Counted from the stretch's first letter, positions 1 to 8,505 are shown. The stretch: 64,000 nucleotides of DNA from Thalassobius sp965218685 (GCF_965218685.1 NZ_OZ244657.1:3162001-3226000), one strand, 5' to 3'. Program-made: numbers and translations. The notes: a model not told the origin generated them from the sequence alone.

Positions 1-232
1 GCGCCAGCTTGACGACCTTGTGCCGCACTTCGTCCGGGATGCGGTTCCAGACATGCTTTGGCTTGGGAGATTGGTCCGCAAGACCGGCTTCGCCGCGTTG
101 CAGGTATCGGTCGTACCAGCGGTAGAACGTTGTGCGCGGAATGCCGAGCTTGGCCAGTGTCTGACGTGCTGACAGGTGGCTTTCTTCGACCAGCCTGATG
201 ATCTCCAGTTTCTCAGATGCGGGATACCTCAT
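1..232 (-). CDS. IS3-family transposase OrfB, partial (N-terminus only)
   Basis: Read on the minus strand from ATG at 232 this begins MRYPASEKLEIIRLVEESHL and continues without a stop to the window edge. About 77 residues are visible, all in an N-terminal helix-turn-helix segment typical of OrfB proteins that precedes the DDE integrase core, which is outside the window. The start overlaps the stop of OrfA in an ATGA arrangement. That suggests translational coupling instead of the usual programmed -1 frameshift. It would act with OrfA in transposition of its own element. Confidence 0.75.
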   Translation of the reverse strand, partial: MRYPASEKLEIIRLVEESHLSARQTLAKLGIPRTTFYRWYDRYLQRGEAGLADQSPKPKHVWNRIPDEVRHKVVKLA

Positions 233-594
233 TCGTGGTCGCCCCCATCGCCTGTCATGCTTTTTTTGAGAAGGCGCAATTCCAGCGTTTGCTCAGCCAC
301 GACCTCCTTCAGGTCACGGGCCTCACGGCGCAGATCTTTGACTTCGTCACTCGTCGCTGCTCGCGCTGTATCGCCCGCCAGCCGCTTCTTTCCTGCCTCC
401 ATGAAGTCCTTAGACCATTTGTAGTAAACCCCTTGGGAAATCCCCTCACGGCGGCACAGCTCTGCAATGCTGTCCTCGCCACGCAGACCGTCCAAGACGA
501 TCCTGATCTTCTCCTCGGAGGAATACTGTTTACGCGTGGCGCGTTTGATGTCTTTGACGATCTTCTCGCCCGGGCTCTTGGTTGTCTTTCTCAT
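229..594 (-). CDS. IS3-family transposase OrfA (helix-turn-helix)
   Basis: A 121-residue protein starting MRKTTKSPGEK. An ideally placed GAGGAG (601-606) precedes the ATG at 594, so this start is preferred over an upstream in-frame ATG at 642. The motif KIRIVLDGLRGEDSIAELCR followed by GISQGVYYKW is the HTH_Tnp_1 fold of IS3/IS911 OrfA. The C-terminal part (LRREARDLKEVVAEQTLELR) is a leucine-zipper-like coiled coil used for multimerisation in this family. It binds the element ends and cooperates with OrfB. Confidence 0.85.
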   Translation of the reverse strand: MRKTTKSPGEKIVKDIKRATRKQYSSEEKIRIVLDGLRGEDSIAELCRREGISQGVYYKWSKDFMEAGKKRLAGDTARAATSDEVKDLRREARDLKEVVAEQTLELRLLKKSMTGDGGDHE

Positions 595-671
595 CTTCAA
601 CTCCTCAGTGGTGACGATGCGCCAGAAACACTCTCTTATCAAATTGCCCTATTTGGCCCCATAAGCGCTGA

Positions 672-782
672 CGTCAGACAGTGGGGCGGCAGATCATCGA
701 AGCCATCGGCACACTGGGCAACATCCGCGCCGTTGAGGAACTGGAACAGCGCATCATCACGCTCGAAGGAAAGGCTGTGTAA
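672..782 (+). pseudogene. 3' remnant of a gene interrupted by the insertion sequence
   Basis: The frame ending at TAA 780-782 is open only back to a stop at 669-671. It encodes about 36 residues including GRQIIEAIGTLGNIRAVEEL, with no plausible start or ribosome binding site. It sits directly outside the inferred insertion-sequence boundary, and its stop overlaps the start of the next gene (TAATG). It is therefore best read as the C-terminal tail of a disrupted gene in a tightly packed operon. Its function cannot be told. Confidence 0.5.
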
Positions 783-1159
783 TGGAGATCATTCAGACTA
801 CAGGTGGGGCGAGCGTTGCGGTCGATGCGCTAGCCGACGACGCCGCGTTCATCATGGTCATGCTCAACGGGAAGATGGTGTGCGTGACCACAAGCTCGCT
901 CTACCGCGAGGCGGTCCAGACGCTGCTTCGCAACCTACCGGACACCGGAACCGTCTACCTGATGACCTACACCGGGGCCGAGTTTGTCGCTCTGTTCGAC
1001 AAGGCGGTGACCGAGCGCTTGGACGGGGCGGACCCGGATGACGCTTTCGCCGTGGTCAACCGTGCCCTCGCTGTCCTGACCGGCCTGCGCAACGACGAAG
1101 CCAACAGCGTCTTCTGGCCCGAGGTCGATGCACTGCTAGCGAAGCTGGAAGCAGCATGA
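782..1159 (+). CDS. unknown 125-residue protein, possibly phage-derived
   Basis: Begins MEIIQTTGGASVAVDALADD at an ATG that overlaps the preceding stop by one base, and ends in ATGA shared with the next ORF. The protein is acidic, has no signal peptide or membrane segment, and shows no motif I recognise. The end-to-end packing with neighbours of 90-130 residues resembles phage structural gene strings, but that is inference from layout only. Confidence 0.6.
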   Translation: MEIIQTTGGASVAVDALADDAAFIMVMLNGKMVCVTTSSLYREAVQTLLRNLPDTGTVYLMTYTGAEFVALFDKAVTERLDGADPDDAFAVVNRALAVLTGLRNDEANSVFWPEVDALLAKLEAA

Positions 1160-1437
1160 GACGGGGCAGCTTCGCAGAGTTGCCGTTCACCAAAACGGAA
1201 CGCCGAGAGCGGCAACCCGCGCCCGTCCCAGATGGGCCGGTGACGCGGGTTGGTGGGCGCGCATACCTGCAAGAGACGAGCCGCCACAACCCCGACTATT
1301 CGGTGACGGTGGAGGACCGGCTCGTGATGGACCAGCGCCGACTTGAAGCGGTGGAAGCTCGGCAAGCCCGTGCAACCGCCAACCTCGCCGCCGCGCTGAG
1401 CCTCGGGGCTGCATTGCGCGGGTTGGCTGATGAGTAG
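1156..1437 (+). CDS. unknown 93-residue protein
   Basis: Starts at the ATGA overlap with the previous gene and ends TAG at 1435-1437. The N-terminal half is basic and proline-rich (TERRERQPAPVPDGP), and the C-terminal third is an alanine-rich helix. No family is recognised. Translational coupling with the 125-residue gene supports it being real. Confidence 0.5.
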   Translation: MRRGSFAELPFTKTERRERQPAPVPDGPVTRVGGRAYLQETSRHNPDYSVTVEDRLVMDQRRLEAVEARQARATANLAAALSLGAALRGLADE

Positions 1438-1463
1438 CGCCCGCACCCTTCTGAACCGGAGCG

Positions 1464-1727
1464 ATGGGAGCGCGAGAAGCTGTGCTGACGGACGACCCTG
1501 CATGGCTGGTGGCATGGCGGGAAGGGCGCACCGCACCCGCAGCCCCGGCACAGCCGCCGCTACAGCCGCAGGCCGCACCGAGCCAAGGGGGTAGCCGCGC
1601 GAAACCCCAAGCCCGCGCTGCAAACGGCGCTGGTAGGGGGTCGTCAGGGTTCAGTGAACCCGACCCTTGGCCGTTCGACGGTGGCAAGCGTCGGGAACCT
1701 GTCCTTGATCTGACATGTGTGCCGTAG
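1464..1727 (+). CDS. unknown 87-residue protein, weak
   Basis: An open frame starting MGAREAVLTDDPAWLVAWRE, followed by an Ala/Pro/Gln-rich stretch and a C-terminal DPWPFDGGKRREP segment. It has no clear ribosome binding site. An alternative ATG at 1430 in another frame overlaps the previous stop but gives a composition-poor 54-residue product. Either frame, or neither, may be used. Confidence 0.35.
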   Translation: MGAREAVLTDDPAWLVAWREGRTAPAAPAQPPLQPQAAPSQGGSRAKPQARAANGAGRGSSGFSEPDPWPFDGGKRREPVLDLTCVP

Positions 1728-1748
1728 CTCAACTTAACTAAAGCGTTC

Positions 1749-2552
1749 TCAATTTCCACGAAGTCTGAGACGGCCAAGAAAATGCAGCAGCAGACGATTT
1801 GGCAGCTTCGTTCGTCTTGCCGCGTTCATGCGCAATGCCGTGGCGACATAGTTCTCCTCAATGCTCTCGCTCGACAGCCTTTCATTCAATTTCTCTTCTG
1901 ATAAAATTGCGGCATTTTCAAACGTTGCAAATTGTTCAGGAGACAAGATGGATTGGAAAAAAACCTTTCCTGAAAATCCTTCGGTGAATTCTTCCATCGA
2001 AATTGAGATTGTCGTGCCTGAAACGCGTTTGGAGAATTTCTTCTCATGTCTCCAGAAATCTAGCGCAAACATGTAGTTGAAATCCCGCGTAGAAACGAAG
2101 AAGGATCCCCGCTCATTTGCTGCTCTCAGCATCACCGACTTGTCCAAAACCACACCATGCTTGCTCATTTCCGAATACAGCGAGTCTAGGTACCTGTCCA
2201 TTGGGCGGTTCACAAACAGCCAAGTTATCTTTTCGAATCCGATCTGGTATGCTTCACTTTCGATTCCAATTGCTGTCTCAATATCGATGAGGCAGTTTTC
2301 GAAATCTTCGCCACTGAGAACGACGGTTTCAATTATTGCATCATGCTCTTCAACGCAAGCGCGCAAGAAGTCGCCAAAAGCTTCGACACCCTCAGCCTGA
2401 ATCTTATGCATCAAACGGCTATGCTGAGGCATTTCGTCGTAGTGTGGATATAGAACCGCACTTTCGGCCAACACTTTTCGATTGTCGGCGCAGATCTTCT
2501 GAAACGTCGTTGTCGCGGTTTTGTGCAATCCGCAATGAACAATCAACTCCAA
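1749..2552 (-). CDS. sulfotransferase-like P-loop protein
   Basis: A predicted cytoplasmic protein of about 267 residues whose N-terminus reads LELIVHCGLHKTATTTFQ. This corresponds to the 5'-PAPS-binding P-loop (HKTGTTS-like) of bacterial carbohydrate or peptide sulfotransferases. I chose a TTG start at 2552 because AGGAGAA (2558-2564) lies six bases upstream and the P-loop then begins near residue 4. An ATG at 2582 is the alternative, and longer extensions look non-coding. A second conserved segment, EKITWLFVNRPMDRYLDSLY, resembles the 3'-phosphate-binding region. Base composition is clearly more AT-rich than the rest of the window, and it lies between an insertion sequence and a tRNA, so it is probably acquired. 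Substrate unknown. Confidence 0.65.
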   Translation of the reverse strand: MELIVHCGLHKTATTTFQKICADNRKVLAESAVLYPHYDEMPQHSRLMHKIQAEGVEAFGDFLRACVEEHDAIIETVVLSGEDFENCLIDIETAIGIESEAYQIGFEKITWLFVNRPMDRYLDSLYSEMSKHGVVLDKSVMLRAANERGSFFVSTRDFNYMFALDFWRHEKKFSKRVSGTTISISMEEFTEGFSGKVFFQSILSPEQFATFENAAILSEEKLNERLSSESIEENYVATALRMNAARRTKLPNRLLLHFLGRLRLRGN

Positions 2553-2879
2553 CCCAATTCTCCTGCGAGCAACTCCGATCATGATGCCACGTGGTATGAG
2601 GCGTAGCATAACGTCGCTGGAAGTTTCTGTCAGCGGGAGTTTCGCGAACCGCGCGAAGCGTACGCAAATGTCCCGCGCAAACCCAACCCAGCCAGCGGTC
2701 AGCGACTTCTCTTTATCGTTTGGAGCGGTAGTGCGGCCCGAGCGCATGTGCAGCGGGGCGCTTTTTGCTGAGCGAGTCAGGGCTTCACAGCGGGGCATGC
2801 AGCCCGCATGTAGGTGCGAATCTGGGCAACATTCCGTAGGCAGGGCTTGCTGCAAAGTATTGTTTTTATTGGTAAATTA
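2553..2879. other. intergenic region with no supported gene
   Basis: These 327 bases separate the sulfotransferase-like gene from tRNA-Thr. Open frames here run into the tRNA or lack ribosome binding sites and protein-like composition. No hairpin terminator, repeat or operator stands out. It may hold the promoter of the sulfotransferase-like gene. Confidence 0.5.
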
Positions 2880-2955
2880 TGGTGCCCCCACACGGACTCG
2901 AACCGCGGACCTACTGATTACAAATCAGTTGCTCTACCAGCTGAGCTATAGGGGC
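2880..2955 (-). tRNA. tRNA-Thr (anticodon TGT)
   Basis: The minus strand folds as a 76-base cloverleaf. The acceptor stem GCCCCTA pairs with TGGGGGC (one G-T). The D arm is GCTCAGCTGGTAGAGC. The anticodon stem ACTGA/TCAGT encloses the loop TTTGTAA with anticodon TGT, and the T arm contains GGTTCGAGTCC. The discriminator A is followed by an encoded CCA at the 3' end. It lies beside apparently acquired DNA, a common integration setting. Confidence 0.95.
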
Positions 2956-3000
2956 ACTCGGGCGATGAAATAGGCGAACGGGAAGCGGCCTGCAAGAGCT

Positions 3001-4662
3001 TTATCGACTGGCGCGGGCCAGTAATGTGACGGCCGCAAGGCCAACCAGGATCACCAGTACCGCCGCGGGGGCGGCATCGCCCAGGTTTTCAAGGCTGGCC
3101 TGATCATGAACACGGGTCGCCAACGTATTGAAATTGAAAGGGCGCAGCAGCAGCGTTGCGGGCAGCTCTTTCACGCAGTCCACGAACACCAGCAACAGGG
3201 CCGACCCGACAGAGCCCTTGATCAGCGGAAAATAGATCTGGCGCAGCACCTGCCCCTGGGTACGCCCAAGCGAGCGCGCGGCCATTGGAAGGCTGGGGGC
3301 AATCCGGCCCATAGCGGCGTCGGCCGCCCCTTGGGCGATGGCGAAAAAGCGCACTCCGTAGGCCAGGATCAGCGCAAAGGCCGAGCCGGTCAGGACCAGA
3401 CCGATGTCCACGCCTGTCGCAGCCTCGATACCGTCAGCGACAAAATTGTCCAGCGCGGCCAGAGGGATAAGGATACCGACGCCCAGCACGGCGCCCGGCG
3501 CAGCATAGCCGATGGTGGTCAGCGGCAGCAGCATCCGGGGCAACTGGCGCCCCGAAAGGCGCACGCCATAGACCATGAAAATCGCGGCCAGAACGGTGAC
3601 GAGTGCAGCGATCCCGCCGACCATCAGGGTGTTCAGCAGCGACTGTACCAGATCGGGATCGGCCCAGCGCTCGGCATTGGCAAGGGCATGGGACAGGATC
3701 ACCCCGGCTGGCAGGACGAATCCAAGGCCAAAGGGGATCGCGCAGGCAACCAGGGCCAGCGCGGCGCGCCATCCTGTCAGGCGCTTGCGTTCAGGCGTGC
3801 GGTGACGGCCCGACAGGTTGAAGAACCGGCTGCGGCGGCGGCTGAACTTTTCCAGCGTGACCAGCATGATCACCATCACCAGCACCACGCTGGCAATCTG
3901 GGCGGCGCCGCCTGCGTTGTTGCTTTCCAGCCAAACGCTGAAAATCCCGGTGGTCAGGGTTTGCACGGCGAAATAGTCAACGGTGCCGAAATCGTTCACG
4001 GTCTCCATCATCACGACGGCCATGCCAGCGGCGATGGCAGGACGGGCCAGCGGCAGCGCCACTCGGCGGAACCGCGACAACGCGCTTGCGCCCAGCGACA
4101 TGGCGACCTCTTCGGTCGAGCCTGATTGCTCGCGGAAGGCCGCACGGGCCAGCAGATAGACATAGGGGTAAAGCGCGGCTGTCAAAACGATGATCGCCGC
4201 CCCAAGCGAGCGGATCTCGGGGAACCAATAGTCGCGGGCGCTTTGCCAGCCCATCAGACCGCGCAGCGCCGTTTGCACCGGGCCACTGTATTCCAGAAGG
4301 TCCACCAGCGCATAGGCCCCCACATAGGCCGGGATCGCAAGCGGCAGCAGCAGCAGCCACTCCAGCCAACCCGACAAGGGGAAACGATAGCGGGCAATGA
4401 ACCATGCCGCGCCCGTGCCTACCATCCCCGACAGCACCCCGACCGAAAGCATCAGCACCAGTGTCGTGCCCAGATAGCGCGGCAGGGTCGTGGACAGAAG
4501 ATGCGGCCAGATATTGTCAGTGGGGTTCAGCGCGATCCAGACCACGGCCAAAATGGGCGCCAGAACTATGGCAGCAATGGCGCTGGCCCCGACCGACCAC
4601 AGGTTGGAGGGCATCACGCGCAGCAGCGCGGGCTTGGCGGGCATCTGAACCTGTTCGCTCAT
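3001..4662 (-). CDS. fbpB: iron(III)-type ABC transporter permease (fused, two domains)
   Basis: A 553-residue inner-membrane protein with about 12 hydrophobic segments in two homologous halves. Each half carries an ABC permease EAA-type loop: EEVAMSLGASALSRFRRVAL in the first and AARSLGRTQGQVLRQIYFPL in the second. This is the layout of FbpB/AfuB/SfuB permeases that pass ferric iron from a periplasmic binding protein to an FbpC-type ATPase. Neither partner gene is adjacent in this window, so the permease is either separated from its operon or an orphan. Ferric iron is the most likely substrate; other substrates of the family (thiamine, phosphonates) are not excluded. Confidence 0.8.
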   Translation of the reverse strand: MSEQVQMPAKPALLRVMPSNLWSVGASAIAAIVLAPILAVVWIALNPTDNIWPHLLSTTLPRYLGTTLVLMLSVGVLSGMVGTGAAWFIARYRFPLSGWLEWLLLLPLAIPAYVGAYALVDLLEYSGPVQTALRGLMGWQSARDYWFPEIRSLGAAIIVLTAALYPYVYLLARAAFREQSGSTEEVAMSLGASALSRFRRVALPLARPAIAAGMAVVMMETVNDFGTVDYFAVQTLTTGIFSVWLESNNAGGAAQIASVVLVMVIMLVTLEKFSRRRSRFFNLSGRHRTPERKRLTGWRAALALVACAIPFGLGFVLPAGVILSHALANAERWADPDLVQSLLNTLMVGGIAALVTVLAAIFMVYGVRLSGRQLPRMLLPLTTIGYAAPGAVLGVGILIPLAALDNFVADGIEAATGVDIGLVLTGSAFALILAYGVRFFAIAQGAADAAMGRIAPSLPMAARSLGRTQGQVLRQIYFPLIKGSVGSALLLVFVDCVKELPATLLLRPFNFNTLATRVHDQASLENLGDAAPAAVLVILVGLAAVTLLARASR

Positions 4663-4768
4663 GCCGCTTCATTGCCTGAATGCGGCCAAACTGTCCAGAA
4701 AAGACCCTGTTTTTGTCCTCCGTGTCGGGGTATGACCAACAAAACACCCGAGCAGCCACGGAATTGAA

Positions 4769-5644
4769 ATGAAAATCATTCTTCATGCGGGCGCCCATGC
4801 AACCGACGAAGACCGGTTGATGAAATGCCTGCTGAAAAACGCACAGGACCTGAAGGCGCGCAATGTGGCGGTGCCCGGTCCCTCGCGCTATCGCATGTTG
4901 ATCCGGGACACGCTGAACGCGATGGCCCAGGGCGAACTGGCCGAAGACGGGCGTGATATCCTGCTGGACGCGATCCTGCAAAGTGACCCGCCGGAACGGC
5001 TGATTCTGTCAAACGAGGCGTTTTTCTCGACCCCCAAGAATGCAGTGGCGCGCGGCCAGATCTATCCCGGCGCCGAGGTCAAGCTGCAGCGATTTTGCGA
5101 GCTGTTCGAGGCCGACGAGGTCGAGCTGTACCTGGGGCTGCGCAATCCGGCGGCCTTTCTGACGCAGCTTCACCTGCAATCCCCCGATATGCCGTTCCAG
5201 ACTTTCCTGGATTCCTCGGAACCTTCGGCCCTGCGCTGGTCCGAGCTGATCTTGCGCATCCGCGACGCCCTGCCCGACCTGCCAATCACCCTGTGGGCCA
5301 ACGAGGACACGCCACTTTTGTGGGCGCATATCCTGCGCGAGATGATGGGACTGCCCGAAAACGAGAGAATCCTGGGCGGCTTTGATCTGATTGCCGAGCT
5401 GATGACCACGGACGGCATGCGTCGTTTTCGCGCCTATCTGAAGACGCATCCGGTGATGTCCGAGGAACAGAAGCGACGGGTCATCTCGGCCTTCCTGGCG
5501 AAGTTCGCCCGCCCCGAGATGCTGGAGGAAGAAGTCGGGAGCGACGATTGGTCCGCGACCGAGGCCGACCAGATGGCCCTGCAATATGAAAGGGACGTCG
5601 CCCAGATGGCCAACGTCCCCGGTGTGCGTGTTCTGATGCCCTAG
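4769..5644 (+). CDS. sulfotransferase-fold hypothetical protein
   Basis: A 291-residue soluble protein starting MKIILHAGAHATDEDRLMKC. The beta strand followed by HAGAHATDEDR occupies the position of a sulfotransferase P-loop (HIGLHKTGTTS), but the lysine and Thr-Thr pair are missing, so PAPS binding is doubtful. A later stretch (ELYLGLRNPAAFLTQLHLQS) parallels the R-N-P-x-D segment of the same fold. Its ATG at 4769 is 106 bases from the start of the divergent permease, so the two share a promoter region. The relation to sulfotransferases is inferred from pattern only. Confidence 0.6.
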   Translation: MKIILHAGAHATDEDRLMKCLLKNAQDLKARNVAVPGPSRYRMLIRDTLNAMAQGELAEDGRDILLDAILQSDPPERLILSNEAFFSTPKNAVARGQIYPGAEVKLQRFCELFEADEVELYLGLRNPAAFLTQLHLQSPDMPFQTFLDSSEPSALRWSELILRIRDALPDLPITLWANEDTPLLWAHILREMMGLPENERILGGFDLIAELMTTDGMRRFRAYLKTHPVMSEEQKRRVISAFLAKFARPEMLEEEVGSDDWSATEADQMALQYERDVAQMANVPGVRVLMP

Positions 5645-5654
5645 GGCGAGGCGC

Positions 5655-5915
5655 TTAGGACATGCCCAGCGCTTCTTTGTACATCTCCAGAACGGCCTCT
5701 TCCTCGGCGATATCGTTCTGGTCGCGCTTGCGCAGGGCGATGATCTTGCGCATCACCTTGGTGTCATAGCCGCGCCCCTTGGCTTCGGCCATCACCTCTT
5801 TTTGCTGGTCGGCGATGTCTTTCTTTTCCATCTCCAGACGCTCGAACCGTTCAACGAACTGGCGCAGCTCGTCCGCGGTGACGCGGTAGGTGGCATCGGG
5901 GTTCATTTCGTTCAT
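5655..5915 (-). CDS. gapR: GapR / DUF2312 nucleoid protein
   Basis: An 86-residue protein beginning MNEMNPDATYRVTADELRQF. The sequence LRQFVERFERLEMEKKDIADQQ, then EVMAEAKGRGYDTKVMRKII, is the diagnostic DUF2312 sequence. GapR in Caulobacter binds overtwisted AT-rich DNA ahead of replication forks and helps topoisomerases. The long amphipathic helices fit its coiled-coil dimer. The start at 5915 is set by GGAGG (5923-5927) seven bases upstream. Family assignment is firm; the role is taken from the Caulobacter homologue. Confidence 0.92.
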   Translation of the reverse strand: MNEMNPDATYRVTADELRQFVERFERLEMEKKDIADQQKEVMAEAKGRGYDTKVMRKIIALRKRDQNDIAEEEAVLEMYKEALGMS

Positions 5916-6091
5916 ATTCTTGCCTCCGGATTGGTGTCTTCCTCCCCTACCCGGCCATGGGCCGCGCCGCAAGCCCGCCGGGCACTGCCGCCGGGGTCAG
6001 ATGCGAAAAAGCGCCGCGTTGCGCGCCGCCTACCAAGCTGCTAGGCGCAGGCTTACGATCAAACACGCGGGGCAGCCCCGAAAGGATGAGC

Positions 6092-6307
6092 ATGGATATT
6101 CTGGTCTGGGTCGGTGCGGCCATTTCGGTGGCAGGTCTGTTGGGCCTGGTGTGGTGCATTTTCCGCGTGGCCAAGGCCAAACGCGCGGGCCTGAACGATG
6201 ACGAACTGCGCGAGGCCGTCAAGCGCGTGGTCCCCATCAACCTGGGCGCGCTGTTCATGTCGGTGATCGGCCTGATGCTGGTGATCCTGGGCGTGTTCCT
6301 GGGCTAA
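6092..6307 (+). CDS. small two-helix membrane protein
   Basis: A 71-residue product MDILVWVGAAISVAGLLGLV with two predicted membrane segments (about residues 3-24 and 50-70). They are joined by a charged loop RVAKAKRAGLNDDELREAV. AAGGA five bases upstream favours ATG 6092; ATG 6086 is possible. It converges on the next gene with the two stop codons overlapping (6304-6307). Function unknown. Confidence 0.75.
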   Translation: MDILVWVGAAISVAGLLGLVWCIFRVAKAKRAGLNDDELREAVKRVVPINLGALFMSVIGLMLVILGVFLG

Positions 6308-8451
6308 GCCGGGTCGTCGATCCGGCGCCGTTTCGCACCAACGCCGTTCAACGCGCTGAACCCTTCCCCATTACGGACAAGCGCCTCGATCCCCGGGTCG
6401 GGGGAAAACAGGCGCGGCTCGGCCTCGGCATGGGGTCGCATTGCGCGCTGCAAGGTGAACAGCCCCACCTGATCGGACGCATTCATCACCCCGCCCCGCC
6501 AGGCAGGAAAGCCATGCGAGCGTACCATCACCATGTCGATATCCGAGGGCCGCAGGGCGACCCCCTCGCGCAATAGACGCGCGCCTTCGTTCATCATGGC
6601 CCCAAGGCAAAGCTGTGTGATCGTCTGGGCATCTGGCGCATCGGGGCGCGGGGCATCTTCGGGGCGCGGTTTCGGGGCGCCTTGTTCCCAGTCATAAAAC
6701 CCCTTGCCCGAGGTCCGACCAAGCCGCCCCTGTGTGACCAGGGATTGCAGGCGGGTCAGATGGCGGTGCGCCGCGCGCTCGGCGTGATGGGTCTGCAGGG
6801 CCCTGTCCAGTTCGGCCAATAAACCAGCGATATCCATCTCGGCAAAGACGCCCGTTGCCTTGCCAAATTGCACCAATGCCTGATCCACCTGGGCGGGCGT
6901 CGCCCCCAGATCCAACGCGTAATCCGCCGCGTCCCGCAGCGCCGCCATCATCCGCAGACCGATTGTGCCCCCCTGACTGCCACAGCGCACTGGCGAGATG
7001 CCGATTTTCAGCATCAACCTGTGCAATGTCAGCGTCGCAACCGCCGCGCTGTCGGGACCGGGGATAAGCTCGACCAATCGAGCGCGCTTGACGCCCAAGG
7101 CCACGGACAGACCGACCACCTGCCCCGCCCGCCCCGAAGCCCGGGCCGTCGGATCAACCGGCAATGTCGCGCTGTGCGTCACCAGAATCGCGCTTTCGGG
7201 CATGAAACCAGCCAGCCATGCGATCACCTGTTGCTTGGTGCTGGCATTGTCTGCGACGGCCTCGATCAGCAGATCAGCCTTCGTCAATTCACCAGCGTCA
7301 TGCGTGGTGGTCAGGTGCTGGTTCAATTCATACCAGCGTTCTGGCGGGGTTTTCTGTGCCTCAAGCGCCTGTTCCAACCGTTCCTTGGCACCTTGCACCG
7401 ACGCCTCGTCGCGCTCGAACCAAACCGTCGGCACCCCGTGTTCCAAAGCCGCCAGCACAAGCGCAACCGCCGCCGGGCCACTGCCAACCACCCCCAAGCA
7501 CTGAACGGGTTTTGGCTTGGCCTTGGTGGCCTCGGGCAGGTTCACCAACCGGCGCAAAGCCGACAGCATGTAAAGATTACCCTGCGCATCTTCCGAGCCA
7601 AGGCTTTCGCGGCAAAGATCCTCTTCCATCGCTTGTCCTGCAAGGAAAGGCAGCACCAAGGCGTTTTCAACCAACCTGAGAACCGCATGCTGTGCCGGGC
7701 GCGCGGACGTGCCCAGGGCCGCACGACAGGTTCTGATCGCGTCCTGATACGCCGCCGGGTCCTTGAACCCCTCGGCTCGGTCGCGGGTCCGGACCGGTCG
7801 GGTTCCATCAGAGGCCAGATTTTCGGCCAGCGCGATCGACGCAGGCTCGGGGTCTTGCTCAATGATCTGGGTAAACACCTCGGACAGCCGCGGATCTGAG
7901 ACCTGCGTTACCTCGCCCGAAAGCATCATCATCAAGGCAGTTCGCGCGCCAACCAATCGCGGTAACCGCTGAGAGCCGCCAGCCCCCGGCGTCACGCCAA
8001 GCGCGATATCGGTCATTCCAACCCGCGTACCCGTCTGCGCCACGCGTGCATGCGCAGCCAGAGCCAGCTCGAACCCGGCGCCAAGGGCAGCCCCGGTCAG
8101 GCAGGCGACAACGGGTTTGGGGCAATCTTCGATTTGCAGGCAAATATCGGCCAGCGACACCGCGCCTTCCCGCAAATCGGGCCGCAGATGAGAGTAACCT
8201 TCCGAGAAACCAGCGCTGCGGCCGGTCAGGACAATGGCTTGAACGTCGGGATCTGCTTCCAGCAGCTGCAATTGCTCGGCAATCTGCGCCCGCATCAACG
8301 GCCCCAGAAAGTTCTGCGGAGGGTTGGCCAGCAGCATGATAGCAACCCGGCCTACCCGTTCAATTTTCAGCTTGTCTGCCAAACAAGAACCCCTAATTCG
8401 AAATGGGCGCCATTGCCTACCCCGTTCCAGACAGGGTGCAAAAGCGTCCAT
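6304..8451 (-). CDS. enoyl-CoA hydratase / 3-hydroxyacyl-CoA dehydrogenase (FadB/FadJ-like)
   Basis: A bifunctional fatty-acid beta-oxidation enzyme of about 715 residues. The N-terminal part has the crotonase fold with an oxyanion-hole segment (PVVACLTGAALGAGFELALA) and a typical GMTDIALGVTPGAGGSQRL loop. The central part has a Rossmann nucleotide-binding motif (CLGVVGSGPAAVALV) of 3-hydroxyacyl-CoA dehydrogenases, followed by the 3HCDH C-terminal domain. The family normally hydrates enoyl-CoA and then oxidises the 3-hydroxyacyl-CoA with NAD. The usual GxGxxG is GSGPAA here, and the His-Glu dehydrogenase pair looks partly altered (VTHSATLP where HFFNP-like residues are usual), so dehydrogenase activity should not be assumed. 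The N-terminal 20 residues look non-coding; a TTG near 8382 is an alternative start. Confidence 0.8.
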   Translation of the reverse strand: MDAFAPCLERGRQWRPFRIRGSCLADKLKIERVGRVAIMLLANPPQNFLGPLMRAQIAEQLQLLEADPDVQAIVLTGRSAGFSEGYSHLRPDLREGAVSLADICLQIEDCPKPVVACLTGAALGAGFELALAAHARVAQTGTRVGMTDIALGVTPGAGGSQRLPRLVGARTALMMMLSGEVTQVSDPRLSEVFTQIIEQDPEPASIALAENLASDGTRPVRTRDRAEGFKDPAAYQDAIRTCRAALGTSARPAQHAVLRLVENALVLPFLAGQAMEEDLCRESLGSEDAQGNLYMLSALRRLVNLPEATKAKPKPVQCLGVVGSGPAAVALVLAALEHGVPTVWFERDEASVQGAKERLEQALEAQKTPPERWYELNQHLTTTHDAGELTKADLLIEAVADNASTKQQVIAWLAGFMPESAILVTHSATLPVDPTARASGRAGQVVGLSVALGVKRARLVELIPGPDSAAVATLTLHRLMLKIGISPVRCGSQGGTIGLRMMAALRDAADYALDLGATPAQVDQALVQFGKATGVFAEMDIAGLLAELDRALQTHHAERAAHRHLTRLQSLVTQGRLGRTSGKGFYDWEQGAPKPRPEDAPRPDAPDAQTITQLCLGAMMNEGARLLREGVALRPSDIDMVMVRSHGFPAWRGGVMNASDQVGLFTLQRAMRPHAEAEPRLFSPDPGIEALVRNGEGFSALNGVGAKRRRIDDPA

Positions 8452-8505
8452 ACCGATGCAAGCCCTTTTCAGAGCTCGATTCTTTGTTAAAAGGCTTTTG
8501 ACCGC

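Larger units (their letters stand above)
1..676 (-). mobile_element. IS3-family insertion sequence, one end only
   Basis: Two overlapping minus-strand ORFs with the OrfA/OrfB arrangement of IS3-family elements run off the left edge of the window. The right boundary is inferred. On the minus strand the sequence from 676 begins TGACGTCAGCGC, which fits the TG-start of IS3-type ends, and just outside it a truncated coding frame opens (about 672-782). The other terminus lies outside the window, so neither the inverted repeat nor a target duplication can be checked. Confidence 0.7.

Noticed and set aside
2581..2973. Plus-strand ORF of 130 codons between the sulfotransferase-like gene and the iron permease
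   Set aside because: It reads through the antisense of tRNA-Thr and lacks a ribosome binding site.
3106..4125. Plus-strand open frame opposite the iron permease
   Set aside because: Gln/His/Arg-rich shadow composition; the minus strand encodes a clear permease with EAA loops.
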